A DNA stretch of 64,000 bases from Erigeron canadensis (lineage: Eukaryota > Streptophyta > Magnoliopsida > Asterales > Asteraceae), in assembly GCF_010389155.1 (NCBI RefSeq), contig NC_057769.1, positions 14,942,735-15,006,734 of the forward strand. Reading direction: 5' to 3'. Made by a program: the position numbers and the translations under genes. The notes beneath the pieces are model-generated. The model was given only the letters and a program-made list of their open reading frames with translations, was not told where the DNA came from and made no database searches. Shown one piece after another: positions 32,971 to 43,635 of the stretch; position 1 is the stretch's first letter, and every line of letters starts with the position of its first letter.

Positions 32971-34881
32971 TGAAGAGGAACTTATTGATAAATTTTAGAA
33001 AATCAAAAATAAAAATTATTTCGTTGATTGTTTTGTGTCCAATAAATTTTTTGTGTTTTAAGTCCAATTTTCATTTCCTAAATCCTTAAGCCCAATTTAA
33101 AAAAAAAAGGAGCCCAATTGATTTTTTGAGTCCATTTCTTTCCAAACGGGTCAAGCACCCTTGACCCGATCTGTGTCTTCATCAACAAGGAGGGAAATTA
33201 TTTTTATTTTTATCCATTTCATTTTCCAGTAAAACACACAGTCTCTCTCTCTCAAATCACTTTAAAATCAAATTGTGTTGATCATTAAAACAAGGTAAGG
33301 GTTGTGTTGCCATTTTCACACTGATCATTTCATTCCATAACATCGTTATCATCTAATCACTTCTTCAGGTAGGAATTTAAACTTGAATGTAGATCTCATT
33401 TTTCAATTTTATTCGAATTCTATGCATCTGTTAATGATTCTGTGATGTTGGAATGTTTTAGAAGCATGTTTAGGTTATGTGTGTATGATTTTTACATGTT
33501 CAAATGCCTAAAGTTATGATTTTGAAAATTCAAAAAAAATGCAACTCTGTTATTGTGAAGATGATAACCTAGGACGATCTTTGAATTGATCTAGGTTATT
33601 TTGGTTGATTTATGTGATTTGAGTAGTTAGATTTTGGTTACTATGATTCAAATTAGTGTCTTGCCATGCTTAAATGTTCATATGAATCATTTTGTGTTAA
33701 GATTGTGCTTTGATGATTAACTGGTTGGGAATAAAATGATTTTGGCAAAGTTCTCTTAAATTCAAGTTATTTTGTTCTGAGACGATCTTATTTAAGATCG
33801 TCTTGGTTCCAAAATGACTTGGAAATCAGGCGATCTTGCCAAGACCGTCTTAGTTCCATATATGTGTTTTCCTTATAACCCCTGAGACTGAGACCAAGAC
33901 GATCTTGTCAGGATCGTTCTAGGGTCTGTTCGCTGCGTGGATGTTGAATGTTTTTGAAAATCAAATTGAATGGGTAACTAAACTCGTAAGTGATTGGTTT
34001 GCTTACAACTAATACTTATTAATATAAGGGGAGGTCATGCCCAATGTTTCCAGAAATTGACATGATTTCAACTTATATTTCTAAGTGTTAGAAACTTTTC
34101 AAAAGAAGAAGTGAAGTTTTTCATCACTTTGTTTTGAAGACGATCTTGCCAAGATGGTCTCAAAATCCTTTCCTTCACTTCAAAATCTTTTCAACAGATC
34201 AATTTTTTAAGACGATCTTGAACAAGATCGTCCCACTTTCCTTTCCATACTTGGAACTTTTCAACAAATGATTAGAGGATCTTCACCAAAGTCGTCTTGT
34301 TTTCAAAAGCTGAGTTCAACCTCAATCGTCCTGGCATTGTGTACTTGTCTGCAAAGTCATATTTTTTTTCCAAACCTGAGTTCAACCTCAGGACGATCTT
34401 ATCAGGCTTTCCATACTTAGAAAAAATTTTCAAAAATATTTTTTCCTTTCAAATTTTTTTCTCTCTTAAATTTCTTATGGTGTGACAAATTGCTTTGTAT
34501 TGTCATATAATTGCAACATATTTGAAATACGAGGAATCGAACGCCTTTGTGTACTTTCTTACTATTCTCAAATATCTTGTACTTATATGATTATACCTAA
34601 ATTTCAAAATTATGTACATATGAAAATATATAAAAGTGCCGAGAATTGATCGCCTTTGTGAACTTCTTTGTAAGTTTATATATGGAAATATGTATTTGAC
34701 TATTCTGTGTTAATTTTCTCATATCAAGTTATTTATATAGAATACACTGAGTTGATCGCCTTTGTGAACCTCTTTGTATTTTATATAAATCATTTGAGTG
34801 AACCTTGTTATTTGCTATTCAAACTTTAATTTATGTGTGCGTTAAATTGTTTTATGTCTTAAAACCAAAAAAATAACAAAA
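32971..34881 (+). promoter_or_regulatory. Element C spacer before extra ORF: hairpins and 110-bp repeat
   Basis: Non-coding. A CTCTCTCTC leader-like stretch is followed by AACAAGGTAAGGG (33291-), a good 5' splice-site match, and CTTCTTCAG (33361-33369), an acceptor match. From 33571 to about 34400 there are eight GACGATCTT-based inverted repeats. At about 34534, 34643 and 34749 a block reading GATCGCCTTTGTGAAC repeats with a period of about 107 bp. The region ends in AAAAATGG at the extra ORF start. A transcript starting here with an untranslated intron is plausible but unproven. Confidence 0.5.
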
Positions 34882-37452
34882 ATGGATCCATAAGAAGTTA
34901 TTGAACATGATGAAGAGGTTGCTCTAAACGAATTGATTGAAGAAATACTTGTTGCCGAAAACACAAGTAATATGAGAAATAACAGAGCACCATTTGATCC
35001 TTTTGTTGCTCCTGGTTTTCCGATTGTTCCAAGAATACTTCTTCATCATCTTCTCAAATATGCACTTATCATTGATCAAGACTTAGCTGAAGTCTATCTT
35101 TATGATATGTGGAGATCCATTACTTTTGTTCAACCTCAAGATCCATCAAGCTCAAGAGCCAAAGCCAAAATTAAATCTCCTGAACTTCGTCGCCAAGGCT
35201 ATTTTCAATATCAATTGCATTTTGGTGATAGAACTTATGAGTTCGAGTTCAATCTTGATGATTTCCGAAGGATCTTAAGACTTCCTGAAGCAAACTCTAA
35301 TGGACATGCTGATTTTGATACTTTTGAGACAAATGAAGAGATGTTTGCTGCCTTGATCTCTCTTGGTTATGAAGGTCCTTTAACCAAGACGAAAGATTTC
35401 AAACTGAAAAATCTACCAAAGATTTGGTACTATGTATATTCCATCCTCAGCAACTACCTATCTCCATACACAAGAGGGATAGATAACCTGACACAACCAA
35501 TGTTGTATATCTTCTATGGTGTTGTTTTCAACAAGCACTACGAAATTGCTCAACTTCTTTGGGACCAGTTGATAATATTGGTAAATAGCAAAGTATCTGC
35601 TCCCAAGAAGTATATTCCATTCATTCGATTTCTCACAGCAATCGTCTATAGTGCAGTCAGGCATGATAGAAGCATTTCAAGGCTTCGAGACAGTATCCAA
35701 GTGACCATTCATTTCTACAAGTATGTTAGAGATTCTGGAGCTGCTAACTATACTTTTCTGATTCCATCATTTTTACTTGATATGGTTCTTGATATTGATG
35801 ATGATAAGAAAGCTTATCTGGACTGGATTAGAACAGCTCTGGGACCGGAAAGCCTCCCGGTTCCTACCCAAGCTATACATAGGACACCAAGTGAGGGGTC
35901 AAAGAGAAAAAGAAAAGAGCGTGAGGGTGAGGGTGTATCCAATTCCAGTGAGCCAAAAAGAAAGAAACTGAAGGGTACAATGTTTATTTTGAAGTTAAGA
36001 AAGCAAGTGCATCAAAAGAAGAAGAAGGGGAGTTCAACAAAAAGAAAACAACTGAAAAGAAAAACTCCAGCTGAACCTTCTTCACCTACATCTTCTGAGG
36101 AGACAATTTCTGAGTCTGAAACTCCAAGACTAATCCGATCACCACCTCCCAAAACAACCAGTTTAAGACGATTACCATCACCCAGAACACCATCACCCCA
36201 AAGACAATCATCACCAATTTATCAATCTTCACCTCTTTCTTCTATAACAACACCTGAACAACCAACAATACCTCAATCTGTTTCAACCATACCTTCATCA
36301 TCCATTATTCAATCTTCTGCACCGACATATACTCAAGGCCGAAAGAAATCGATCCTTGTTAATATTCAAAAAACCTTCAAGAAATCTCGTTTTGAGTATG
36401 ATTGATTTCTAGAAGCTGAACAAGAAGATGTGGTTACTCCTGATGATGATGCATCTAATGATGATGCAAATTGGTTTGCTGATGATATTATGCATATCCT
36501 GGAGGGACAAGGAGGGAATAAGGGACGAGTTGAAAATGTTAGAGAGGTTGAGAGGTCAGGGCTAGGTGAAAGGCAAAAAGAAAACATTGGCCTCCAAGTA
36601 GTTTCAAACCTCTATAAATGCTGTGTTCGCCCTAGGATAGAAGACGAGAGCTCCCAACTCTCACGTGCACAAACTTCCACAAGCCATTCAAAAGTCTCTC
36701 AATAGACTGACGTCTCATTTTTGCACGGGTAAAAACCATGTACTCCATTCCATTGTCCTTCAGAGTCTGTGAATGTTGAAGATAAAGAGACACCTGCCCC
36801 TCTCTTGAATTTCGTTTCTGCACGTGTGTCTAGTACCCTTAGGACACCTATTGTGATACCCTTTGCACATCTACGTGATGTTGCCGGAACAAACATAGAG
36901 AGATCGGCTATTGTGCCCTCTCAAGGATTGTTTGGAAATCCTTCCATTGCTAACGTCAAACCAGCTTTGAACGAAGGTTCCCTAGTAGCTAGATCAGTTA
37001 TGCGACAGTCTGAGTTCTTTCGAGCTCGATCTGTTGCGTCAGCTCTTCATGCTTTGGGTATAATGGTAAGTCTAAGTGACACCGGTGTTATTTACCTTCA
37101 TTTCCCAAAAGATTCTGGTTGCGAAGCCGAATCATCAACTGTTGTTCATACTCCTGAACCAACAGGAAATCCTGAGACAGTCATGATGTCTTCATGTCAC
37201 TCAGTAGAATCACTTGAGACTACTGATGTGCCAGATTCTGATATTCCTTTACCACCCGAAGCTCAAAGATTGATCACTCATTTTGTTGAAGGAGTTGTAA
37301 AAGGTCAAAGAAGTGAATTACTTGCTTCACGAAACATCATCACCGGTAAACTTCCCACCTCAGAAACAAGATCACCATTACCTATATTGTGAACTGGTGG
37401 TCCTTTACGCATTAGTACTCCAGTAGTTACTTCTATACCATTCCGTATAACG
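34882..37452 (+). pseudogene. Element C extra ORF, first part
   Basis: ATG at 34882 is followed by a stop after three codons (MDP-stop, CAA to TAA). The rest is long and mostly open: LLKYALIIDQDLAEVYLYDMW (numbering from 34882, MW at 76-77), FNLDDFRRILRLP, EMFAALISLGYEGP, WYYVYSILSNYLSPYTRGIDNL, KKYIPFIRFLTAIVY. This matches, block for block, the N-terminal domain of the extra ORFs of A and D (EFW, FREALRL, RMGY, STGYDQ, FPRF). A Lys/Ser/Pro-rich middle follows. A TGA at 36403 (probably CGA) and stops near 36705 and 37390 break it. It is interrupted at 37458 by the solo LTR; CCAAC at 37453-37457 is the duplication. Confidence 0.8.
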
Positions 37453-37457
37453 CCAAC

Positions 37458-40048
37458 TGTAACAACCGTCTTAGAAAGGATTTAAATAAGTTCTTTGAAT
37501 CATACTTTCGTCATTAGAAAGGCTAGACAATTCAATTTATTTAAGTTCTTGATGTGCTTTAAACCTAAATTATAGGCTTATATGAAGGTCAATTTAATCT
37601 TAATTCTTGATCTACATGAAGAATTTATGTTTAAGTACGATGAAATACTAAAGTTCGGTTCGTAAACGTTCGTGTTCATAAAAGTTCTAGTTCAAAATGT
37701 TCGCAAATAGTCCTTGCATTTATTGAGTTCATTTATTATTAGGGAAGGTATAAATAGAAAAGAATGAAAACCCTAGAGAGAGAAGCACCACTATTCATCA
37801 TCTTCCTCCTTCACCTCTCTCTCACTAAAACACACATAAAAACACCTTAAAACACACAAGACCATCTCTTGATTTTGGGTTGTTAAATCAAAACGGTTTG
37901 TACTTTTAGCATCCTTGTGATAATCAAAACACACTTCTTGAATCATTTCTCAGGTAACAACAACATTTGATGAGGTTTTGATCAAATTAAAAATGTACTT
38001 TTTCAAGTTTATGTTCTTGATGATTTGGTCCAATTTTTGAATGAAAATCGTGTTAATAGTTAATGGGTTTGTGTCTAAATGTGTCTAGTAACATTTTTAT
38101 GAACAAATTTGGGTCATAACATGTTCTAATCTACAAAACCCATTTTTGAATATGAAGGTACAACTTGTTTTTGAGTGCCACGAGTTGTTCATGTTATAAA
38201 TGGTCTTGAAATCCTTAAAAGTGTTATTGGTTAGCGTTATTGTGCTTATATGTGCTAGTGCTATGACCAACAAGTCGTGGAAATCGATCTAGACATTTGT
38301 TTATATACTTGAGCTTGTTCCAGCCCGTTTTGGGGACTAAGACGGTCCTAATGGGACGATCTTGAAGCCAAGGTCGTCCTAGGGCAGCTCTATGTTCTTT
38401 CGTGCTTGCTCGATTGATCTCGTATGGTAATTGTGTTGTGATGTTGTGTTGGTACACTTATGGGTAACTGATCTTCTAAAGATTGGTTTTGCTCAATCTG
38501 TGTCCTTAAATCAAAAATGATCTTGATCTTGTACTTAAGTCTCCTAAAACGATCTTGAAACCTTAAGACGATCTTGAAAATCTTGAAACCTTAAAACGAT
38601 CTTGAAGCCCTTGAACCTTAAAACGATCTTGAAGCCCTTGAACCTTAAAACGATCTTGACCTTAAAGCAACATAAGACGATCTTGAACCTGAGTAATCAA
38701 TGAAACGATCTTGAATCATGGAAACTTGGGACGATCTTGGTTTAAAATATCTAAAACGATCTTGCTCATGACAAACCCTATGACGATTTCAAAACCCTAA
38801 CACGATCTTAGCCCTATAACTCAAACCTAAATCGATCTAATCATGTACCTAATCATCAAATCAATCCTTAGTTTCATTATCATTTGATTAATCACATTCA
38901 AGGCTACATTTCGACAATAAAGCTAGTTACTAAAATGACCTAAAACTATGTACGTTATGCAAACCCTAATTGAGTATACTAAAGACATGTTCTATCTTAA
39001 TTATCAAAGTATAAGTTCTATGAACAATCAAATTCAGTTCTTAAGGCTAAAGTTCATTATTAAAGACACGATCAACTAATTAACATTGTAAATTACTTAT
39101 GTGTAAGTTCAAAGACCTTCAGATCGAGTCCAGTTCGAGTACTTAAAGTTCATTCAAACTCTTTTCGAGTCAAAACGTTCAAAGATCACCAAGGACCAAA
39201 TCATCAGTCCATCAAGGACATTTCAATGATTAATTGATCACAAGATTTAATACGTGTGTTCATCTATGATCAATGATCTATATATAGGTTTCCATCAAGG
39301 TGTACTTGGATTTTGATAGATATAACCTATCTATCTCGGTGCTTGTTCTATGTGCTTATAATCCGTGCTTGTACTAGATCACTGTGAGTTTTCGTAGCCC
39401 CTTTTTACTTATGTTTTGGGGTGGAAGGATACTCGTGCCTTTGTGTCTATCATCATTTATGACTATTTGACTGTATTGTATGATGTGCACTGTGATACTT
39501 GATGCTTGATACTTATGGTGGAGTTGGAGGCACCAGTTGAGATACTTGATACTTGATACTTGCACCTTTAGGCCTGGTATACCGTAAGTGCTGGTTGCAT
39601 AGAGATAATTGATTTTTGCTATCATAAGTAAGTTGATAGTCATAATGCTGTGTGGATCTTGATGATATTTCGACCTTGCACCATACTTGATACTTATTTA
39701 CAAAACCTACGAACTCACCAACCTTTATGTTGATACTTTTGAGTATTCCTTTCAGGTGTTCAAGCTAATCGTGGATAGAATTGGTTCATGGGACTAGTAG
39801 CAGACTTCAGAATTAGGATTTGGAGATTTGCATGCTTCTTATGTGCTTGATGGCATTATGCCTAACCTTTTCCCCTGCGTGGGAACTTATCCAATGCTTT
39901 ATTTGAATGCTTGAAAACTTGAGTTTGTGAACTATGTATTTGACTATTGACGCTTAAATGCACACATTTAGCTATTCCTATGTAACATCCATGTGCGCGT
40001 GTACTTTATCTTGCATCCCGAGTTTTCCGCCTTAGTCGGGGTGTGACA
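37458..40048 (+). mobile_element. Solo gypsy LTR (2591 bp), chromovirus-type
   Basis: Flanked by CCAAC (37453-37457 / 40049-40053), starting TGTAACAACCG and ending CGGGGTGTGACA, the inverted ends usual for Tekay-like chromoviruses. A TATA box (TATAAATA, 37749-37756) is followed by AAACCCTAGAGAGAGAAG and CTCTCTCTC leader text. The middle carries a GACGATCTT-rich region (38337-38810) and, near the 3' end, CGAACTCACCAAC. There is no internal coding region, so it is the product of LTR-LTR recombination. The family call rests on end motifs and length. Confidence 0.88.
38337..38810 (+). repeat. GACGATCTT motif cluster with a 27-bp tandem repeat
   Basis: About a dozen ACGATCTTG motifs in 470 bp. 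At 38593, 38620 and 38647 the motif is embedded in a 27-bp tandem unit reading AAAACGATCTTGAAGCCC plus TTGAACCTT. Only the first copies (38339-38380) have a paired opposite arm (AGGTCGTCC). A TAACTGATC...GATTGGTTTTGC hairpin segment lies just downstream at 38463-38490. Confidence 0.75.
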
Positions 40049-40053
40049 CCAAC

Positions 40054-42030
40054 ACTCCCAAATATTCAAACAACAACCACAACAACTCCAACACCCCCAC
40101 ATATACCGACAACCATAACAACAACAACAACAACAACAACAACAATACCACCAAGGCCTCAATCATTTCCTGATCCGAATTCTCCGCATCATTCTTCCAG
40201 TTCTTCTTCTGAATCTGATTCCGAATACTTAAGTGATTGTTCACCAAAAAGAATTGCCTCCAGTGGTTTATCAACCGATACTCTTATTGTTGCACTCATG
40301 CATCGGTTGAGATCTGAAGAACCACATCTCATTTCTCACAAAAGATCCATCTTTCAATCACTCCTAGCATATATGTCATTCAAGGTACTCAACAAGAAAA
40401 TCGAGCTGAAGTTGAAGCTCTTCAGAAAAGAATCCGAGAGCTTGACCAACAATGTCGACTGGCTGATATCTCAAGGCATCGGGATGATCAAGATCCTGAT
40501 GATCAACCTGAGGGGGAGAATATTAGAGAAATTAGAGAAGGTCATGAGACACAAGATCAAGTTGGTCAAGAAGAAACTGTTCAAGATGTGATTCAAGATC
40601 AAACCAATCAAAGTCAAACTCAAGCTTCATCATCTCATGTTCACGAATCAGATTCGGATGAATTACCTCCACTTGTCAGACACATTTCACACTATTATTC
40701 CACAACTTCAAGTTTTGATGAGTCAAGTGATCCTGATCCGTTTTTACCTAAAGATGCTACTAATGATGAGTCTAATTCGTCTGATTCGGATGATCCTGAC
40801 TATGCTCCAACAAGTGAATCTATTCTACAATCTCTGCAAGAAGAATATGGAAAAGATATCTTTGAAGAGATAATCGTACCAAACCTGAAGAAATTGTGTG
40901 CAAAGAAAGATACCTTGAAGAAAGAGCTTTTCAAATTTATTGCTCACCAGATGAAAGACTCAATATGAACCCGAATCGATTAAGAGCATTCTTTATGTTC
41001 AGACATCAAGGTCAAAGAGATGCATATATGGAGTTGATGAATGCAGACAACACTGTGAGAGCTGAATGTTGGTATCAGCAATTTGAAAGACCAATCATTG
41101 AAGTTATTGAGTTGTTTGTTCCTCTTATAAACAACAAGCTCAGGCTGGTTAGATTCAAAGTTCGCCGTGCTGATGGCAAGATTTATGTTGTTCGAGAAGA
41201 ATCATTCAACATATGAAGATCTCAGACATTCTCTTCCTCTACAATCGATATGCTTACCTGATAATCAAGACTCCAGATCAACTCCAAGCATATGAAGCAT
41301 TGAAAAGCCATATTCAAGCCTTGATCAGATTTTATGAATTCAATGACTTTCAGATTGGCTTAGAAAGGAGAACTAGCAGGATTAATCTCACAAGACCAAA
41401 TCAAAGAGCCGGAGGTTATGTGCTAGATTCTTTTCAGATTGGAGATTCAATTGAAGACTTGGATGGATTTGTCTTCATCAATCGACTCAAGAGAAAGATC
41501 TTCATTCGTAGTTTCCCAAATATTCAGATGGTACCTTGAAATATTGCCAATCCATTCTGAATGCAATAGATGAAGATTCTGACAATGAAGAGGATAAAAA
41601 CATCAAGTCTCAAAGAGAAGATCATATAAGACGTATCAAAGATACTCTTGATATGCGTTAAAGGATTAGAGATCTCATTGTCACAAGAACTCCCAAGCCC
41701 AAAGAAGGAATTATTCATACTAAGACAGGTTCATGGGTTCTTTGGAATCCTAGTCATGAACGAGGTCCTCATAACATTCTTCCGGTGAATTTTCAAGATA
41801 ATATCAGATTGCCAGATGAACGTCCTGAAGGTGATAACTGGCATTTTATTCCCAAGAAGTATTGGAATGATTCATGGAATAGCTATAAGAAGAGAGCCTT
41901 CTGGAGTTCAAAGATTGACAAGCCATCAACCTCAAATGCTGCTTAAAGATACAAGAAAAAGAAGATTAAGCAAAGACGAGCAAACAGGAGAAGAAGACAA
42001 CAAAGGAAGTGATGATGGACAACCAAGCAC
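40054..42030 (+). pseudogene. Element C extra ORF, second part
   Basis: Resumes after the solo LTR. A poly-Thr region (coded by an AAC microsatellite at 40117-40145) and a Ser-rich stretch lead into a coiled coil. An acidic region and a conserved C-terminal module follow: ESILQSLQEEYGKDI, LKKLCAKKDTLK, the FEINDFQIGL-like FNDFQIGLERRTSRINLTRPN, and GFVFINRLKRKIFIRSFPNI. INLTRPN and the residues around it match a C-terminal block I remember from the same kind of hypothetical plant proteins. Frame shifts occur near 40385, 40890 and 41213 and a stop at 41537. It ends just before the PPT at 42031. Confidence 0.7.
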
Positions 42031-42042
42031 TAAGGGGGAGAA

Positions 42043-42320
42043 TGTTAGAAATATAAAATAGTGCTTAGTTGTATTTCCAAACATTGTAATTTTTGTACTT
42101 ATTGAAGGTTGAGGGGGAGCTTTTGTAATATACTTAGAGTATAAATACCCCTCAAGCCTTAACATTTTGTAAAAAGAAAAAACACTTTCCCTGATCAATC
42201 AATCAAGCTTTCCACACACACAATTTTCTCTCTGTCAAGAACACACATTAACACACACACTTCCACCATTGTTGGTCACCTTACTTCCGCATCGTAACAC
42301 GAATTTAGCATTGTTCTACA
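42043..42320 (+). repeat. 3' LTR of element C (278 bp)
   Basis: Matches 28864-29140 with about eleven differences and small indels, directly after TAAGGGGGAGAA and before the second GGAAG. Confidence 0.95.
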
Positions 42321-42730
42321 GGAAGATAGATGCTACGTGAGAGGTTAATCCTGAAAGATTTAATATACCTCCGCTGCAGCAAGACCCTGAGTTTATTATT
42401 GATCGAAAAGTTCCAGTAGTTTTGACTCATGCTGGTTTTCATATGGGTGGATATTTGAAACCATCGATGTTTTGGGAGTTTATCTCAAACAAGGATGCAC
42501 CCAAGTATTTCTCAATGATACAAAGTTGGTTCTACGATCATATATTCGAATTATTTGTTATCAAGAGAAAAGAAGGATGCCAGTACATGTCAATGAGTCA
42601 AAGACATTTCCACTCTCTCAGTGATTCTGGTTTGTTAGACTTGGGAAGAAGATGGTTCGTTAATCTTCAACAAAATGGACTTGTAGATTTCTATTGGAAT
42701 AGATTCCGAAGTGAACGTATTTGGAATTTC
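42321..42730 (+). pseudogene. Element B extra ORF, second part, right of insertion C
   Basis: Continues at KIDAT, then RFNIPPLQQDPEFIIDR, YLKPSMFWEFISNKDAPKYFSMIQSWFYD, KRKEGCQYMSMSQRHFHSLSD and NGLVDFYWNRF. Element D has the same series at 56000-56350 on the minus strand. Similarity to D stops at AATTTCAG (about 42730); what follows is Tat-type sequence, so this marks a recombination or insertion junction and the 3' LTR of B is lost. Confidence 0.8.
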
Positions 42731-43143
42731 AGCGAGAGTTCGCTGATGAGCGTGATGGTAGTAGGGTGCTGCGTGACCAGATTGAGGCTATGAAGCAGGA
42801 TCATATCAGGTTGGTTACAGAGGTGATTCCTTATGTTAGCAGATCTTTGTTGTATAGTGACGAGGTTGGGCAATTGTTGGGGGAGCTGACTTCAGCGGAA
42901 AGAGCTGATGAGAGGTCGACTGTATTGGAGGAATTTGCTGCGGAAGGCAAATGTGATTTGCAATGTAGGGGGGATTTCATTCCTATTGCTTCTCATGACC
43001 TTGAAGTTGCTGACCAGAAGTGGAGAGACATTGTCTTTCCTTACCTGGATAAGGTCATTGCTGACCCCAACATTGCTGTTGACGATCTGCTGAAACTTAC
43101 TCCTGATGTGATCCACCCTGAAGCCCCTATTGATCCCCAGTGA
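42731..43143 (+). pseudogene. C-terminal part of a Tat-type extra ORF, opposite strand
   Basis: An open frame of about 137 codons ending TGA at 43141. It is helix-forming and acidic: REFADERDGSRVLRDQIEAM, VTEVIPYVSRSLLYSDEVG, then ADQKWRDIVFPYLDKVIADP. The start is missing: the frame is fused to element B text at about 42730. It lies antisense to the gag-pro at 43636-46378, which is where Tat/Grande elements keep an extra ORF. I do not recognise a function; coiled-coil prediction is by eye. The frame is intact where preserved. Confidence 0.5.
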
Positions 43144-43635
43144 ACATTTGAGGCCTGCGTGCCTTTGGCTTGGCGAATGTGCCTTTTCAGACTTATGTGA
43201 ACAGCTTGATATGCTGTTTTGAACAATTTTCTTTTTATGTCTGTAAATTTCTAGATAATGCTTCTTTTGGTGTTCTCTTTTGTCCACAATTTCCTAATTG
43301 TGGCTTATGGATATATTGCACTACTGTTTAATGCTTTATGCGCATATTTTGAATATTGTGCGATTTTGTTTTTCGCATTATGTTGTTTGCTGTGGATGGA
43401 TCCATGGATGTTTATTTGGACTATAGGTCCTTATATACATTTTAAATTCCATGACATGAGCGTCCCCATTTTGGAATAACTTTTGTGCATCACTTGCGCT
43501 CATGTGCGTCTTTTTTTCTAGCAGAGGTATGAAAAAGGAAAAAGGGAATAAGCCTTTATTAATAATAATGAGGCTACATACCATATCCTCTAGGCTTTGA
43601 AAGAGAAAATTGAATAATAAAAAAAAGAAAAAGGA
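43144..43635. other. Non-coding tail between the antisense ORF and gag-pro
   Basis: T-rich text with GCGCATATTTTGAATATTG and similar, then A-rich sequence (43600-43640). It looks like the 3' untranslated part of the opposite-strand ORF. The pol deletion of the Tat element falls near its right end. Confidence 0.5.

Larger units (their letters stand above)
28864..42320 (+). mobile_element. Non-autonomous copia element C (13,457 bp) lacking pol
   Basis: Bounded by GGAAG (28859-28863 / 42321-42325), with short LTRs, a tRNA-Met-type PBS and a polypurine tract TAAGGGGGAGAA (42031-42042). It contains a gag remnant (30063-32500), a stub of the gag-pol junction, a long non-coding region with hairpins, and a large decayed extra ORF, but no integrase, RT or RNase H. 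A 2.6-kb solo gypsy LTR (37458-40048) interrupts the extra ORF. Its LTRs differ at roughly 11 of 277 positions by eye. It would have needed proteins from a related complete element. Confidence 0.93.
6285..42730 (+). mobile_element. Copia element B (Sirevirus-like), old, split by three insertions
   Basis: Four segments read as one element once the insertions are removed: 6285-7413 (integrase end, linker, start of RT), 9037-9716 (RT to start of RNase H), 22395-28858 (rest of RNase H, spacer, extra ORF) and 42326 to about 42730 (more of the extra ORF). Each break lies inside coding sequence and carries a 5-bp target duplication. It is the same family as element D at 54780-64000, which matches it segment by segment. 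Both ends are missing: the left starts inside integrase and the right stops at a junction with Tat-type DNA. It has many stop codons and frameshifts and is the oldest layer of the nest. Confidence 0.85.

Noticed and set aside
34297..34485. 62-codon plus-strand frame in the hairpin region of element C.
   Set aside because: Product of near-repeats around the GACGATCTT hairpins; it spans hairpin arms and has no counterpart in element E.
39968..40162. Minus-strand frame with long Cys runs.
   Set aside because: Complement of an (AAC)n microsatellite that codes Thr in the real (decayed) extra ORF of element C.
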